From positions 1 through 17,292 of the forward strand of contig WTHL01000178.1 in assembly GCA_011523155.1 (NCBI GenBank): a stretch of DNA of 17,292 bases, in the 5' to 3' direction. Positions 6,749 through 15,128 of the stretch are shown piece after piece; the first letter of the stretch is position 1, and each line of letters begins with the position of its first letter. The position numbers and the translations under genes were made by a program. This DNA comes from Synechococcus sp. PL34863bin_39. GTDB taxonomy: Bacteria; Cyanobacteriota; Cyanobacteriia; PCC-6307; Cyanobiaceae. A model generated the notes under the pieces. The model ran no database searches. It saw only the letters and a list, made by a program, of their open reading frames with translations, and was not told the DNA's origin.

Positions 6749-8230
6749 ATGCAGTTCACTCCGACTCCCGCAACTCTGCAGACCTGGACAGGCCAAGTTC
6801 TGGCGATCGGGCTTTATGCGGAGGATCCGACTGGGCTGATCCCCCAGCTGGAGGAACGACTGGGCCTCAGCATCGGCCCATGGCTCGAGCAGAGACGCTT
6901 CCGCAGCAAACCTGGTGAGGTGGCTGCCCTGCAGGTGCTGAAGGATGGTCTCGACAGCCTGGTCCTGGTCGGACTCGGGAGTCAGGACAAACCTGACCTT
7001 GAGTCCCTGCGAACGGCGGCCGCCAGCGCCGCCAAGGCCGGCCTCGGCCAAGGCGCCAAGCTCGGGCTTCTGTTCCCGTGGTGTGACCACACCAGCGACG
7101 CCATCCAAGCCGCCTCAGAAGCCGTTCGACTGAGCTGCTTCAAGGACCAGCGGTTCCAGGGAGAGGCTGAGCCAACCAATGGGTTTGAGCAGGTTGACAT
7201 CCTCGGCCCGCTCCCGGACAAGAGCGAAACGGCCCTGGCAGCCGTGGCCCCGATCTGTGCCGGGGTGGAGCTGGCAAGGGAGCTTGTGGCGGCACCGCCC
7301 AACAGCCTCACCCCCGGTCGCATGGCCGAGATTGCCGCGACGATGGCTGAAGAGCATCAGCTCGAGCTGACCGTGCTGGAGCGAAGTGACTGTGCAGCCC
7401 AGGGAATGGGGGCCTACCTGGCCGTCAGCCAGGGCTCCGACCTTGATCCCAAATTCATCCATCTGACCTATCGGGGTGAGGGCCCGATCCAGCGGCGGCT
7501 TGTGCTCGTCGGCAAGGGACTCACCTTCGACTCAGGCGGCTACAACCTCAAGGTGGGTGCCGCGCAGATCCACATGATGAAGTACGACATGGGGGGGAGT
7601 GCTGCTGTTCTGGGCGCGATGCGGAGCATCGCTGAGCTCAAACCGCGTGGCGTGGAAGTCCATGTCGTGGTGGCGGCCTGCGAAAACATGGTCAACGGAT
7701 CAGCTGTTCACCCGGGCGACATCGTCACCGCCTCGAACGGCACAACCATCGAGATCAACAACACCGATGCCGAGGGACGACACACCCTCGCTGATGCGCT
7801 TGTCTACGCCAGCAAGCTGAATCCTGATGCGATCGTCGACCTCGCCACCCTCACGGGTGCCTGTGTGATTGCGCTCGGCGAGGAGGTGGCAGGCCTGTGG
7901 AGCCCGGATGATGCCCTGGCGGAGTCACTCTGTGCCTCAGCTGCTGACGCCGGCGAGGGGCTCTGGCGCATGCCTCTGCAGACCAGCTACAGGGATGGCC
8001 TGAAATCGCAGTACGCCGATCTCAAGAACACCGGTCCACGCCCGGGAGGGTCAATCACAGCGGCCCTGTTCCTCAAGGAATTCGTGAACGCGGAGATCCC
8101 CTGGGCCCACCTTGATATCGCCGGCACCGTCTGGAGCGACAAGGGACGCGGCATGAACCCTGCAGGTGCCACCGGGTATGGCGTCAGAACCTTGGTGAAC
8201 TGGGTGAAGAGCCACAGCACCCCGGCCTAG
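6749..8230 (+). CDS. pepA: Leucyl aminopeptidase (M17 family)
   Basis: PepA is a two-metal (zinc or manganese) cytosolic aminopeptidase, normally a hexamer, that releases N-terminal residues in protein turnover. The 493-residue length is standard. The C-terminal catalytic domain shows GKGLTFDSGGYNLK at 255-268 (metal ligands K256 and D261, catalytic K268), MKYDMGG at 277-283 with ligand D280, and the family signature NTDAEGR at 338-344 with ligands D340 and E342 and catalytic R344. The N-terminal macro-like domain spans about 1-160. The residue after the signature is histidine (H345) where leucine is usual. The ATG at 6749 has only a weak GAGG 16 bases upstream. Confidence 0.97.
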   Translation: MQFTPTPATLQTWTGQVLAIGLYAEDPTGLIPQLEERLGLSIGPWLEQRRFRSKPGEVAALQVLKDGLDSLVLVGLGSQDKPDLESLRTAAASAAKAGLGQGAKLGLLFPWCDHTSDAIQAASEAVRLSCFKDQRFQGEAEPTNGFEQVDILGPLPDKSETALAAVAPICAGVELARELVAAPPNSLTPGRMAEIAATMAEEHQLELTVLERSDCAAQGMGAYLAVSQGSDLDPKFIHLTYRGEGPIQRRLVLVGKGLTFDSGGYNLKVGAAQIHMMKYDMGGSAAVLGAMRSIAELKPRGVEVHVVVAACENMVNGSAVHPGDIVTASNGTTIEINNTDAEGRHTLADALVYASKLNPDAIVDLATLTGACVIALGEEVAGLWSPDDALAESLCASAADAGEGLWRMPLQTSYRDGLKSQYADLKNTGPRPGGSITAALFLKEFVNAEIPWAHLDIAGTVWSDKGRGMNPAGATGYGVRTLVNWVKSHSTPA

Positions 8231-8256
8231 ATTTCCTGGGACGGAGCAGCACCGCC

Positions 8257-8505
8257 ATGGCGTCAAGCCCCCTGCGTTGGTACGTACGCGCACAACTGGG
8301 AATCCTCCTGCTGCCCGCTGGGCTGTGCCTCTTCGGAGAAGCCATCAGCCGCAGGACCCTGCAGCTCATCGGCGGCGATGGCGGTCCCTGGTGGTGGTAC
8401 GGAACACTGAGCCTGATCCTGATCAATGCAGGCGTCGGGCTGATGATTGAAAGCGGGCTTCTAAGGGGGTACCCCTCAAAACAGAATCCCAGCAAGCGAA
8501 GCTGA
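8257..8505 (+). CDS. Small two-helix membrane protein
   Basis: An 82-residue protein with two predicted transmembrane segments (about 12-28 and 45-65) joined by a short loop containing GGDGGPWWWYG, and a basic, serine-rich tail. I do not recognise a named family, although the pattern looks like a conserved small picocyanobacterial membrane protein. It starts 26 bases after the pepA stop, with GGAG about 10 bases upstream of the ATG, so it may be co-transcribed with pepA. It ends only 5 bases from the stop of the convergent small gene. Function unknown; confidence rests on codon-consistent hydrophobicity and position. Confidence 0.65.
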   Translation: MASSPLRWYVRAQLGILLLPAGLCLFGEAISRRTLQLIGGDGGPWWWYGTLSLILINAGVGLMIESGLLRGYPSKQNPSKRS

Positions 8506-8510
8506 GGCCG

Positions 8511-8723
8511 CTACGACGCTGCTGCGGAGACCGGCCGTATCTCGGAGTCACCTGAACGGGCGAAGCAAAGCTCACCGGGGCATTCAAGGGCATGAATCTG
8601 CCATCGGGCTTTCTCGGAACAGGTGTCGAGAACGCGGTCAAGATCGTCGGAGGCCTGCTTGGGCGAAGGGTAAGGACCGACATGACGGGTCACGAGACCA
8701 TCTCTGATAGTCAGCAGATACAT
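8511..8723 (-). CDS. Small hypothetical protein, 70 residues
   Basis: A 70-residue soluble protein beginning MYLLTIRDGLVTRHVGPYPS and continuing into a helix (QASDDLDRVLDTC). It carries three cysteines (C35, C48, C53) and no signal peptide. The N-terminus reads like two short beta strands followed by a helix, a plausible small alpha/beta fold. The ATG at 8723 is favoured over a TTG at 8738 because a purine-rich GAGGGAGGG (8736-8728) sits directly upstream at good distance. I do not recognise the family and can state no function. It lies in the tail of the envelope operon but after a candidate terminator, so it probably has its own promoter. Confidence 0.55.
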   Translation of the reverse strand: MYLLTIRDGLVTRHVGPYPSPKQASDDLDRVLDTCSEKARWQIHALECPGELCFARSGDSEIRPVSAAAS

Positions 8724-8727
8724 ACAA

Positions 8728-8736
8728 CCCTCCCTC
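8728..8736 (-). promoter_or_regulatory. Strong Shine-Dalgarno of the 70-residue gene
   Basis: The minus strand reads GAGGGAGGG ending 4 bases before the ATG at 8723; the GAGG part has an 8-9 base spacer. It is the best ribosome binding site in the window, and it supports this small gene being translated. Confidence 0.55.
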
Positions 8737-8738
8737 AA

Positions 8739-8888
8739 TTCTCAGAGGAATGGTAATCAATGGAAATCGGACAAAAAAGTGGGAAAACCCGCACCTTCAC
8801 TGAGAAGCGCGTGAGCGAACCACTCCGACCTCTTCATCTTTTCCTCACATTCAAAGCAGGGAATCACGTCAGTGAATCCACCTTGGTG
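8739..8888. other. AT-richer intergenic stretch between the 70-residue gene and msrA
   Basis: The longest gene-free stretch between coding regions here (150 bases) and visibly richer in A and T than its surroundings. It holds the candidate terminator at 8773-8797 and an imperfect direct repeat (AATGGTAATC, then AATGGAAATC, about 8749-8768). The promoter of the small minus-strand gene is presumably here, but I could not define it. Confidence 0.4.
8773..8797 (-). terminator. Candidate rho-independent terminator after msrA
   Basis: On the minus strand a hairpin with GGG/CCC around a TTTT loop, extended by AAGGT pairing with ACTTT across a two-base bulge, is followed directly by TTTTTT (8778-8773). 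It lies about 90 bases beyond the msrA stop, in the right direction to end the bamA-to-msrA transcript. The stem is interrupted, so strength is uncertain. Confidence 0.5.
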
Positions 8889-9530
8889 TCAGGGCTGAGG
8901 CCAGGGTGAACCTTCGCGGGCGTTGGGACCCCAGACCGCGTCGAGCCTGCGATCACGCCCACAGGCCCAGCGGTAATAGTTGTACTGAAGTGAATTCCTT
9001 TCGGCATAGTTCTGGTGGTAGTCCTCGGCAGGCCAGAACCGCGCAGCCGAACGGATGTCCACCTTGACCGCAGCAGGATCCACCTCAAGCTCTCGCGCGG
9101 CTGAGGCGGCGCTGGCTTTGGCAGCAGTCAACTGATCACCCCCCGCAGCAAAGATCACGGGTCGGTAGGAATCACCTCGATCGCAGAACTGCCCGCCACC
9201 GTCCAGGGGATCGACGTTGCGCCAGTAGTGACGCAGCAGCGATGGGTAACTGAGTCGGTCACTGTCAAAACGCACACGCACCACTTCCTGATGGCCTGTG
9301 GTTTCACCACTCACGGCCCGATAGGTGGGATTGTCGACATGACCGCCGCTGTAGCCGCTTTCTGCAGAGATCACGCCGGGAACCGTCTCCAGATCGTGCT
9401 CGAGACACCAGAAACAACCACCGGCCAGCACAGCCTCCTCGATGGTTTCAGCCCAGACAGCAGGAAGCGGGCCAAGAACCTGTGCAAGCAGCAGAAGGGG
9501 CAGAAGAGTTCTGGAAAGGCGCTTGATCAT
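8889..9530 (-). CDS. msrA: Exported peptide-methionine (S)-S-oxide reductase
   Basis: MsrA reduces methionine-S-sulfoxide in proteins. The catalytic motif GGCFWC is at 37-42, with nucleophile C39. Family blocks [12 protein letters not shown] (59-70), [10 protein letters not shown] (75-84) and [11 protein letters not shown] (169-179) are present, as is resolving cysteine C190 in [11 protein letters not shown]. Before the domain is a signal peptide: basic MIKR, a leucine-rich core (residues 9-20), and a likely signal-peptidase site after AVWA (about residue 27). The mature enzyme should act outside the cytoplasm, in the periplasm or thylakoid lumen. The ATG overlaps the lpxB stop by 4 bases, so it is the last gene of the lipid A operon. 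No MsrB is fused or adjacent. Confidence 0.95.
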   Translation of the reverse strand: MIKRLSRTLLPLLLLAQVLGPLPAVWAETIEEAVLAGGCFWCLEHDLETVPGVISAESGYSGGHVDNPTYRAVSGETTGHQEVVRVRFDSDRLSYPSLLRHYWRNVDPLDGGGQFCDRGDSYRPVIFAAGGDQLTAAKASAASAARELEVDPAAVKVDIRSAARFWPAEDYHQNYAERNSLQYNYYRWACGRDRRLDAVWGPNAREGSPWPQP

Positions 9531-10705
9531 GGCTGGATGGAATCAAGGATGGCTGCGGCGGCGCGGTCCGTCACACCAGGGCTGCCAAGCGTCTCACGCA
9601 GGCGTCGGTAGCCGTCTTGCATGCGAGCACGGCAGTCGCCGTCCTCCAGCAGGGGCAGAGCCTGAGCCATGAACGCGTCAACGGTGAATTCATCCTGGAG
9701 CAGTTCAGGCACGAGGCGTTCGTTCAGCAGCAGATTGACCGGTGAGATGTGATCGACCTTGAAACGCAGGACATGGCGTGCGACCCAGGCCGTCAAGCGG
9801 CTGACCCGATAGCCGACGACCTGCGGGACCCCCTGAAGGGCCAGCTCCAGGTTGACCGTGCCGGATTTCCCGAGGGCGAGGTCTGCAGCACTGAACAGCG
9901 CCGGTTTGAGCCTGTCCGCGTCCGCTGCAGGAATGACCCGTCCCTGCACGCCGGCGGCAGCCAGGGCCTGCGCGAGTGGCTCCTCAAAACGGCTCAGCCC
10001 TGCAGGAACGATGACCTGAAGACTTGGATCGCGCGCCTGCAGGCGTGCAGCGACCTCAGCCAGCACAGGCATCAGGTAGCGAAGTTCCTGGATCCTGGAG
10101 GCCGGCAGGAGAAGAAGCAGACGTGCGTCTGGATTCAGTCCCAGCTGCTGACAGGCCGCGGAGCGATCAGGGCGCGCGGCTGCGAGATCGAGCAACGGAT
10201 GCCCGACCCAGGTGACATCGGCCCCATGGGATGCATAGAAGGACGCCTCCTCTGGAAAGATCGCGAGAATCCGGTCCGTGAAGCTGAGGAGACTGCTCGT
10301 CCCGCCATCATTCATCCGCCAGGCCCATTCCTGAGGGGCGATGTAATACGTGATGGGGATCTCTGGCAGCGTGCGACGCAGGCGCTGACCGAGGCGAACA
10401 TTGGCCCCCATGTAATCGATCAGCACCACCGCATCCGGCGGACGCGCCGTGAGCTCTCGGTTGACCCTGGCCTGAAGTCTCAGGGTGGGGAGCACCAGCG
10501 GCAACGCCTCCAGGAGACCGATCGACCCCATCGGGGCCGTATCTGCCAGCAGCTCAGCGCCGGCGGCTTCCATCCGGGGCCCGCCAAGGGCCATCACCTC
10601 AAGGGAGAGACCCCTCCGAGCCGCCTGGCGGTGCAGCGCCGACACCAGGAGACTTCCCTGCAGATCACCGGAGACTTCACCGGTGCTGATCAGTACACGC
10701 ACCAT
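9527..10705 (-). CDS. lpxB: Lipid-A-disaccharide synthase
   Basis: LpxB joins UDP-2,3-diacylglucosamine to lipid X, forming the beta-1,6 disaccharide of lipid A on the cytosolic face of the inner membrane (glycosyltransferase family 19). The 392-residue length fits. N-terminal [11 protein letters not shown] (7-17) corresponds to the usual GEASGD block; [11 protein letters not shown] and VGHPLLD lie mid-protein; the C-terminal donor site shows [15 protein letters not shown] and SPVNLLL. The family's SGTATLE block is slightly altered here. It starts one base inside the lpxA stop (TGATG) and overlaps msrA by 4 bases at its end, so it is embedded in the operon. Confidence 0.95.
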   Translation of the reverse strand: MVRVLISTGEVSGDLQGSLLVSALHRQAARRGLSLEVMALGGPRMEAAGAELLADTAPMGSIGLLEALPLVLPTLRLQARVNRELTARPPDAVVLIDYMGANVRLGQRLRRTLPEIPITYYIAPQEWAWRMNDGGTSSLLSFTDRILAIFPEEASFYASHGADVTWVGHPLLDLAAARPDRSAACQQLGLNPDARLLLLLPASRIQELRYLMPVLAEVAARLQARDPSLQVIVPAGLSRFEEPLAQALAAAGVQGRVIPAADADRLKPALFSAADLALGKSGTVNLELALQGVPQVVGYRVSRLTAWVARHVLRFKVDHISPVNLLLNERLVPELLQDEFTVDAFMAQALPLLEDGDCRARMQDGYRRLRETLGSPGVTDRAAAAILDSIQP

Positions 10706-11550
10706 CAGCGTTGTGCTGCCGGCATCGGACCTCGACGACCTTTGGCGATGGAAGCCTCAAGGAAGCCACAGAGGTGATCGGCGGCGGGCAGCAGAGGCTG
10801 CTCACGGGCCAGGCCGACGGCCTCAGCGATCACGTGGTCGGAGCGGTAGAGCAAGGTCCAGATCTCCTGGAGCTGACGCAGCTCACGACCTTCATGCTGC
10901 TCAGCCAAACCACTGCGGCGCAAGCCGACCCGGTTCAGCCCTCTCACCCGACCCGGATGTCCCTCAACCAGGCAATAGGGGGGGACATCCCGATCAACCC
11001 TGGTCATGCCACCCACCATCGCCATCCGACCGATGTGGACGAACTGGTGCACGCCCAGACACCCACCGATCACCGCCCGGTCTTCGATCACCACATGGCC
11101 CGCCACCTGAATGGCGTTGGACATCACGATGTCATTCCCCAGCTCACACTGATGACCGAGATGGCAGTACGCCATGAGCAGATTGCGGTCACCGATGCGC
11201 GTGACTTCGCCATCGTGGGTGCCTCGATTGATCGTGACGCACTCGCGGATGGTGTTGTGATCACCGATCACCACTTCTGTGGGGGCACCGCGGTATTTGA
11301 GGTCCTGCGGCTCCAGTCCGAGACAGGCCCCTGGAAAGATCCGGTTATGGGAGCCGATCGTGAGACGTCCATCGAGCACCGCATTCGGTCCGACCCACGT
11401 CTGTGAACCGATGCGGACCTCCGGACCGACCACAGCGCCCGGACCAATCACCACGCCGTCAGCCAGTTCTGCACCGGGATCGACAAAGGCTGAGGGATGA
11501 ACCTGCACGGGTTTCTCACTTTTGAAAGCCGACACTGCGTTCTCACTCAT
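10705..11550 (-). CDS. lpxA: UDP-N-acetylglucosamine acyltransferase
   Basis: LpxA transfers a 3-hydroxyacyl chain from ACP to UDP-GlcNAc, the first step of lipid A synthesis. The 281-residue protein has a left-handed beta-helix of hexapeptide repeats (for example [16 protein letters not shown] near 33-48) and a helical C-terminal tail. H133, in [12 protein letters not shown], is the catalytic base equivalent to E. coli H125, and H130 matches H122. [11 protein letters not shown] (78-88) is the usual substrate loop. The ATG at 11550 is preferred over a TTG at 11559 that overlaps the fabZ stop; with the ATG the gap is 5 bases. The TGA overlaps the lpxB start. Confidence 0.96.
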   Translation of the reverse strand: MSENAVSAFKSEKPVQVHPSAFVDPGAELADGVVIGPGAVVGPEVRIGSQTWVGPNAVLDGRLTIGSHNRIFPGACLGLEPQDLKYRGAPTEVVIGDHNTIRECVTINRGTHDGEVTRIGDRNLLMAYCHLGHQCELGNDIVMSNAIQVAGHVVIEDRAVIGGCLGVHQFVHIGRMAMVGGMTRVDRDVPPYCLVEGHPGRVRGLNRVGLRRSGLAEQHEGRELRQLQEIWTLLYRSDHVIAEAVGLAREQPLLPAADHLCGFLEASIAKGRRGPMPAAQR

Positions 11551-11555
11551 GGCGA

Positions 11556-12017
11556 TCAATCCAGCATCGAGAACATCAGATCTCCGGAACAGACCAGCTG
11601 ACCATCGACCGTCGCCTCCGCGCGGACCTTGCCGAAGCGCTGGCGTTTGAGGCTGACGAGCTCACAGCTGATACGCAGTTGGTCGCCAGGCGTGACCGGC
11701 CTGCGAAAGCGCACACCATCGATCCCTGCGAAGACAAACAAACCGGCGGGGAGGTCGGGCATCTGTTTCACGATCAAGCCCCCCACCTGGGCCATCGCCT
11801 CAACGATCAGAACACCAGGCATGAGCGGACGCTCCGGGAAATGGCCCTGAAACTGAGGCTCATTGAGCGTCACATTCTTGATGGCCACGGCCCGGACGCC
11901 GGGCTCGTGTTCAAGAACCCGATCCACAAGCGCGAAGGGATAACGGTGGGGCAGCAACCCCATGATCTGCTCGCTGTTGAGCACCGTCTCGGAGGGTGCG
12001 TGGGAAGCCTGGGTCAA
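11556..12017 (-). CDS. fabZ: 3-hydroxyacyl-ACP dehydratase FabZ
   Basis: FabZ dehydrates 3-hydroxyacyl-ACP in fatty acid elongation, competing with LpxA for the same hydroxyacyl-ACP pool; the two are often neighbours. The hot-dog fold signature is clear: [14 protein letters not shown] (21-34), then [12 protein letters not shown] with catalytic H59, then VEAMAQVGG with catalytic E73. The open frame runs upstream into lpxC to 12143, which would give an unusually long protein. A TTG at 12017, 7 bases after the lpxC stop, gives 153 residues, normal for FabZ. A GTG at 11984 (142 residues) is the alternative. Neither has a strong Shine-Dalgarno, so the start is uncertain but the identity is not. 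Confidence 0.93.
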   Translation of the reverse strand: MTQASHAPSETVLNSEQIMGLLPHRYPFALVDRVLEHEPGVRAVAIKNVTLNEPQFQGHFPERPLMPGVLIVEAMAQVGGLIVKQMPDLPAGLFVFAGIDGVRFRRPVTPGDQLRISCELVSLKRQRFGKVRAEATVDGQLVCSGDLMFSMLD

Positions 12018-12024
12018 GGGAAAG

Positions 12025-12882
12025 TCAGTGGTTGGGTGAAAGGGAAGCGGCGAGAGCAGCGGCAAGATCGGTGTGCAGCCCATGGGAGCCCCGATAGACA
12101 AGGACCTGCGCAGAGGGGAAGCCGACCAGAGCCAGATCACCAATCAGGTCCAAGAGCTTATGGCGCACCGGCTCATCAGCAAACCTCAGGGGTGGATTGA
12201 TCCAGGCGTCGCCATCACAAACGAGGGCGTTATCAAGAGCACCACCCTGGATCAGACCTGCGGCGCGCAGCTGGTCCACCTGGTCCTTGAACCCGAAGGT
12301 TCGCGCCGGTGCGATCTCATCCACAAAAACCTGGGGAGTGAGCCCCAGGGCCAGCTGCTGGCGTCCGATCGCCGGCTGAGGGAAATCGATCACTCCGACG
12401 AGGCTGAAGTGTTCAGCAGGCACCGCCGTGATCACACTGGCACCGCGATGGAGGGCGATGGGCTTCGTCAGAACAGGCTTCTGAGCCGATGGGGAACCGG
12501 CCTGACTCAGTCCCGCTTCAGCAATGGCCTCAACCCATTGGAGGGCTGAACCATCCAGAAGCGGCACCTCTGCACCACTCACCCGCAGTTCAACGTGGGT
12601 GAGGCCCGTGCCGGCAAGGGCTGCCAGGAGATGCTCGACCGTAGCCAGACGCCGGTCGCCGAAATCAAGCGTCGTGCAGAGCTGGCTCTCCCGGACCTGA
12701 GACGGGGACAGGTGGACAGGAGGATGGGCGGGGTCCTCCTCCCAGGACACCCAGAAACCGGGGCGCTCACTGGGACAAAGGGTGACGGCAACCCTGTCAC
12801 CGGTATGCAGTCCCACCCCGGAACGGGTGACAGCGCTGGACAGAGTCCAGGCGCCGTCATAGGTCTCGGGCCAAATGGTCAT
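12025..12882 (-). CDS. lpxC: UDP-3-O-acyl-N-acetylglucosamine deacetylase
   Basis: LpxC removes the N-acetyl group, the committed step of lipid A synthesis, as a zinc enzyme. The 285-residue protein has GVGLHTG (22-28), and EHLLAALAG (83-91) with E83 and zinc ligand H84. HKLLDLIGD (241-249) supplies ligands H241 and D245, and H267 in GSHGLH matches the catalytic histidine (E. coli H265). The ATG overlaps the bamA stop by one base (TGATG). In E. coli lpxC is in the cell-division cluster, away from bamA; here it sits directly between bamA and fabZ. Confidence 0.96.
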   Translation of the reverse strand: MTIWPETYDGAWTLSSAVTRSGVGLHTGDRVAVTLCPSERPGFWVSWEEDPAHPPVHLSPSQVRESQLCTTLDFGDRRLATVEHLLAALAGTGLTHVELRVSGAEVPLLDGSALQWVEAIAEAGLSQAGSPSAQKPVLTKPIALHRGASVITAVPAEHFSLVGVIDFPQPAIGRQQLALGLTPQVFVDEIAPARTFGFKDQVDQLRAAGLIQGGALDNALVCDGDAWINPPLRFADEPVRHKLLDLIGDLALVGFPSAQVLVYRGSHGLHTDLAAALAASLSPNH

Positions 12883-15083
12883 CAGAACTTCCAGCCGACG
12901 CCAAGGTTGAAGCGATAGTCCTCGGTGCTGAAGCCCTTGGTGGCGACCTCAAGTCGCAGGGGGCCGACCGGAGTTTTGATGATCACACCGGTTCCGAGGG
13001 AGAAGCCGGACCCGGGCTTGTCGAGCACTTCGCCTGGTTTTCCAGGAACATTCGCCTGAGATCCGAAATCCGTACCAGCGTCGGCGAAGATTTCACCCTG
13101 AAAAATGCTGATGATCGGGAATCGGTACTCGATGGTGGCTTCGCCGAAGCTGCGGCCCACGGCCAGATCACAGTCAGACCAACCACGGATGGAGTTGGGA
13201 CCACCCAGACAGGACGCCTCGTAGGGAGGCAGTTGACCGAAGACGCTCCCGGCCTTCAGTTGAATTCCGATCGCCTGGGGACAATCCTCCTTCTCACCGG
13301 GCTTAGGCCGGCAGCCCTTGGTGAATTTGAGGAATTTCACCGGGAAGAAGTGGGTGTAACTGGCCCTCACCTTGTTGAACGTCGGTGAGTTTTCGCCCAC
13401 AGACACAAACTGCTCCGTGCCGAAACTGAAGAAGTTTCCGGATGTCGGATTACGGGGATCGTTGAGGTTGCTGTACGTCGCAGCGACCCTCACACCAGCA
13501 AGGTTGTTTTCAGTGGCGCAATTGAATGCGATGCAGACGATGTCATCGTTGGAGACACGATCATCATCGATGTTGCGGTTGGCAACCGCATAGATCCTGG
13601 ATGAGCCTGAAAAGTTGATCGGCCTCACGTTCTGAACATTCAAGCCGACCAAAACACTCCAGGGAGCATCGGCATAGGGGTCTCCACCATTGAGAGGTCG
13701 AGCAAACACGACGTTGCCGCCAGTCCGTTGCAGAGCGACCGAATCACCCTCGTATTCGAACCAGCTGACATCATCAAAGGCATCGCTGGCGTCGCCGACG
13801 TTGTCGAATTTGCGTCCAGCAGGATTGTTCCGCGAATCAATGTCGTAGGCATAGGAACCGCCGTTATCCGCATAGTCATCGAGGGTGCGCAGGTTGCCGT
13901 TCTCCTGGCTTTGAAACACCTGCGGCACCTCACGGCTCAGAAACAGTGAGGTCCTGAATGACGTGCGATGCGGGTCACCTTTGATCCAAGGGTCGGTGAA
14001 TGTGAGATTGGCAAGTCCCCCGAACTGCCCGTAGGTGAGGTTGAGGGCGAGATTCCACGCACGCCCGAACAGGTTGGTGTCAGCGAGCTGCACCTGGCCG
14101 AAAATGCCCTGACTCTGGCTGTAGCCCAGGCCGCCGGAGATCGAACCTGTCGACTGCTCAACAATGCCGAGAATGATCGTGACGTTGCCCGGTTCGCCGG
14201 CCACAGGCTTGAGCGTGACCTTGACATCACTGAACAGTGACGTGCCATAGAGACGCTTGAGATCCCCCTCCAGCTGGGAGCGGTTGAAGGGCTCGCCGGG
14301 CTGGATTGAGATTTCGCGGGTGACCACCCAGGGGCGTGTCTTGCCCCGGATCGGCTCCCCTTTGTCATCTGTGGTGTCACCGTCCTTGGTCAGGAACTGC
14401 ACCTCAACGCCGGCGACGGTTCCGATCACCACCTTCAGCTGAACCACCCCATCGGGACTGATCCGACTCGGGCCTGAAATCCGCGCCAGGGAATAGCCCT
14501 CATCGCTGTACCAGCTCTGCAGCTCCTTCATGCGGAGCTGGAGCTCATTGAGATTGAGGGTGCGTCCGTAATCCGCGCTGAAGGTGTCTTCCACCACGCT
14601 CACGGGAAGAATCGCGTCTCCCGGACCGAGCTCAATCGCAGTCAGAACAGGGTTCGGGACGACCCGAACCACAAGCTTGACGCCGAGCGGGCCGTTGACC
14701 GGCTCGATACGGACATCTGAGAACCAGCCGGTCGCATAGATCGCGTCCAGATCCAGCTTGAGTTCATCGCGGGTGACGCGGTTACCTGGCCGAACCGCCA
14801 TGGCGTCATAGGCAGCAAGCTCGAGCCGTTCCTGCTCGGGATGGTCATCAATCCCGTCGATCACCACCTCGCTGACCAGAACGCGCAGTGGCTGAGTGGA
14901 AGGCTCCTCACCGGACTCAGGGACCGTGGCCTCGGCCCCGACGGAGGGATCCGCATCGAGGTCGACGCGTCGTCCCTCCTGCGCCAGGGCCGGGGAGGCG
15001 GCCAGCAGGGGAAGGGCCAGGGCCAGTTTCAGCGCGCCATGGCGGGCAGCGTCCTTGGTCCGGCGGGAGGTGAAGTTGACCAT
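12882..15083 (-). CDS. bamA: Outer membrane assembly protein, Omp85/BamA family
   Basis: BamA folds and inserts beta-barrel proteins in the outer membrane; it is the cyanobacterial relative of chloroplast Toc75. The 733-residue protein has a signal peptide (basic N-terminus, core about 17-30, cleavage near ALAQ at 32-35) and a disordered acidic linker. Three POTRA-like repeats follow (about 67-142, 145-222, 224-308), the number reported for cyanobacterial Omp85, then a 16-strand-type barrel ending in phenylalanine (GVGWKF). The conserved loop-6 motif appears as SIRGW (631-635). All six cysteines lie at 517-638 in predicted loops. An acidic loop insertion spans about 395-450. The ATG at 15083 has GGATAGG-like bases on the other strand and no strong Shine-Dalgarno; purC is 45 bases upstream. 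Confidence 0.95.
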   Translation of the reverse strand: MVNFTSRRTKDAARHGALKLALALPLLAASPALAQEGRRVDLDADPSVGAEATVPESGEEPSTQPLRVLVSEVVIDGIDDHPEQERLELAAYDAMAVRPGNRVTRDELKLDLDAIYATGWFSDVRIEPVNGPLGVKLVVRVVPNPVLTAIELGPGDAILPVSVVEDTFSADYGRTLNLNELQLRMKELQSWYSDEGYSLARISGPSRISPDGVVQLKVVIGTVAGVEVQFLTKDGDTTDDKGEPIRGKTRPWVVTREISIQPGEPFNRSQLEGDLKRLYGTSLFSDVKVTLKPVAGEPGNVTIILGIVEQSTGSISGGLGYSQSQGIFGQVQLADTNLFGRAWNLALNLTYGQFGGLANLTFTDPWIKGDPHRTSFRTSLFLSREVPQVFQSQENGNLRTLDDYADNGGSYAYDIDSRNNPAGRKFDNVGDASDAFDDVSWFEYEGDSVALQRTGGNVVFARPLNGGDPYADAPWSVLVGLNVQNVRPINFSGSSRIYAVANRNIDDDRVSNDDIVCIAFNCATENNLAGVRVAATYSNLNDPRNPTSGNFFSFGTEQFVSVGENSPTFNKVRASYTHFFPVKFLKFTKGCRPKPGEKEDCPQAIGIQLKAGSVFGQLPPYEASCLGGPNSIRGWSDCDLAVGRSFGEATIEYRFPIISIFQGEIFADAGTDFGSQANVPGKPGEVLDKPGSGFSLGTGVIIKTPVGPLRLEVATKGFSTEDYRFNLGVGWKF

Positions 15084-15128
15084 GGATAGGGCTGCAGCGG
15101 CCGATTGCGCCTTGAAAACAACGCGACC

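Noticed and set aside
9749..10777. 342-residue open frame on the plus strand opposite lpxB
   Set aside because: Antisense to lpxB over nearly all its length, with low-complexity Arg/Gln/Asp composition and no family.
12018..12143. Longer FabZ starting at 12143 or 12083
   Set aside because: It would overlap lpxC by 59-119 bases and add a non-homologous proline-rich leader.
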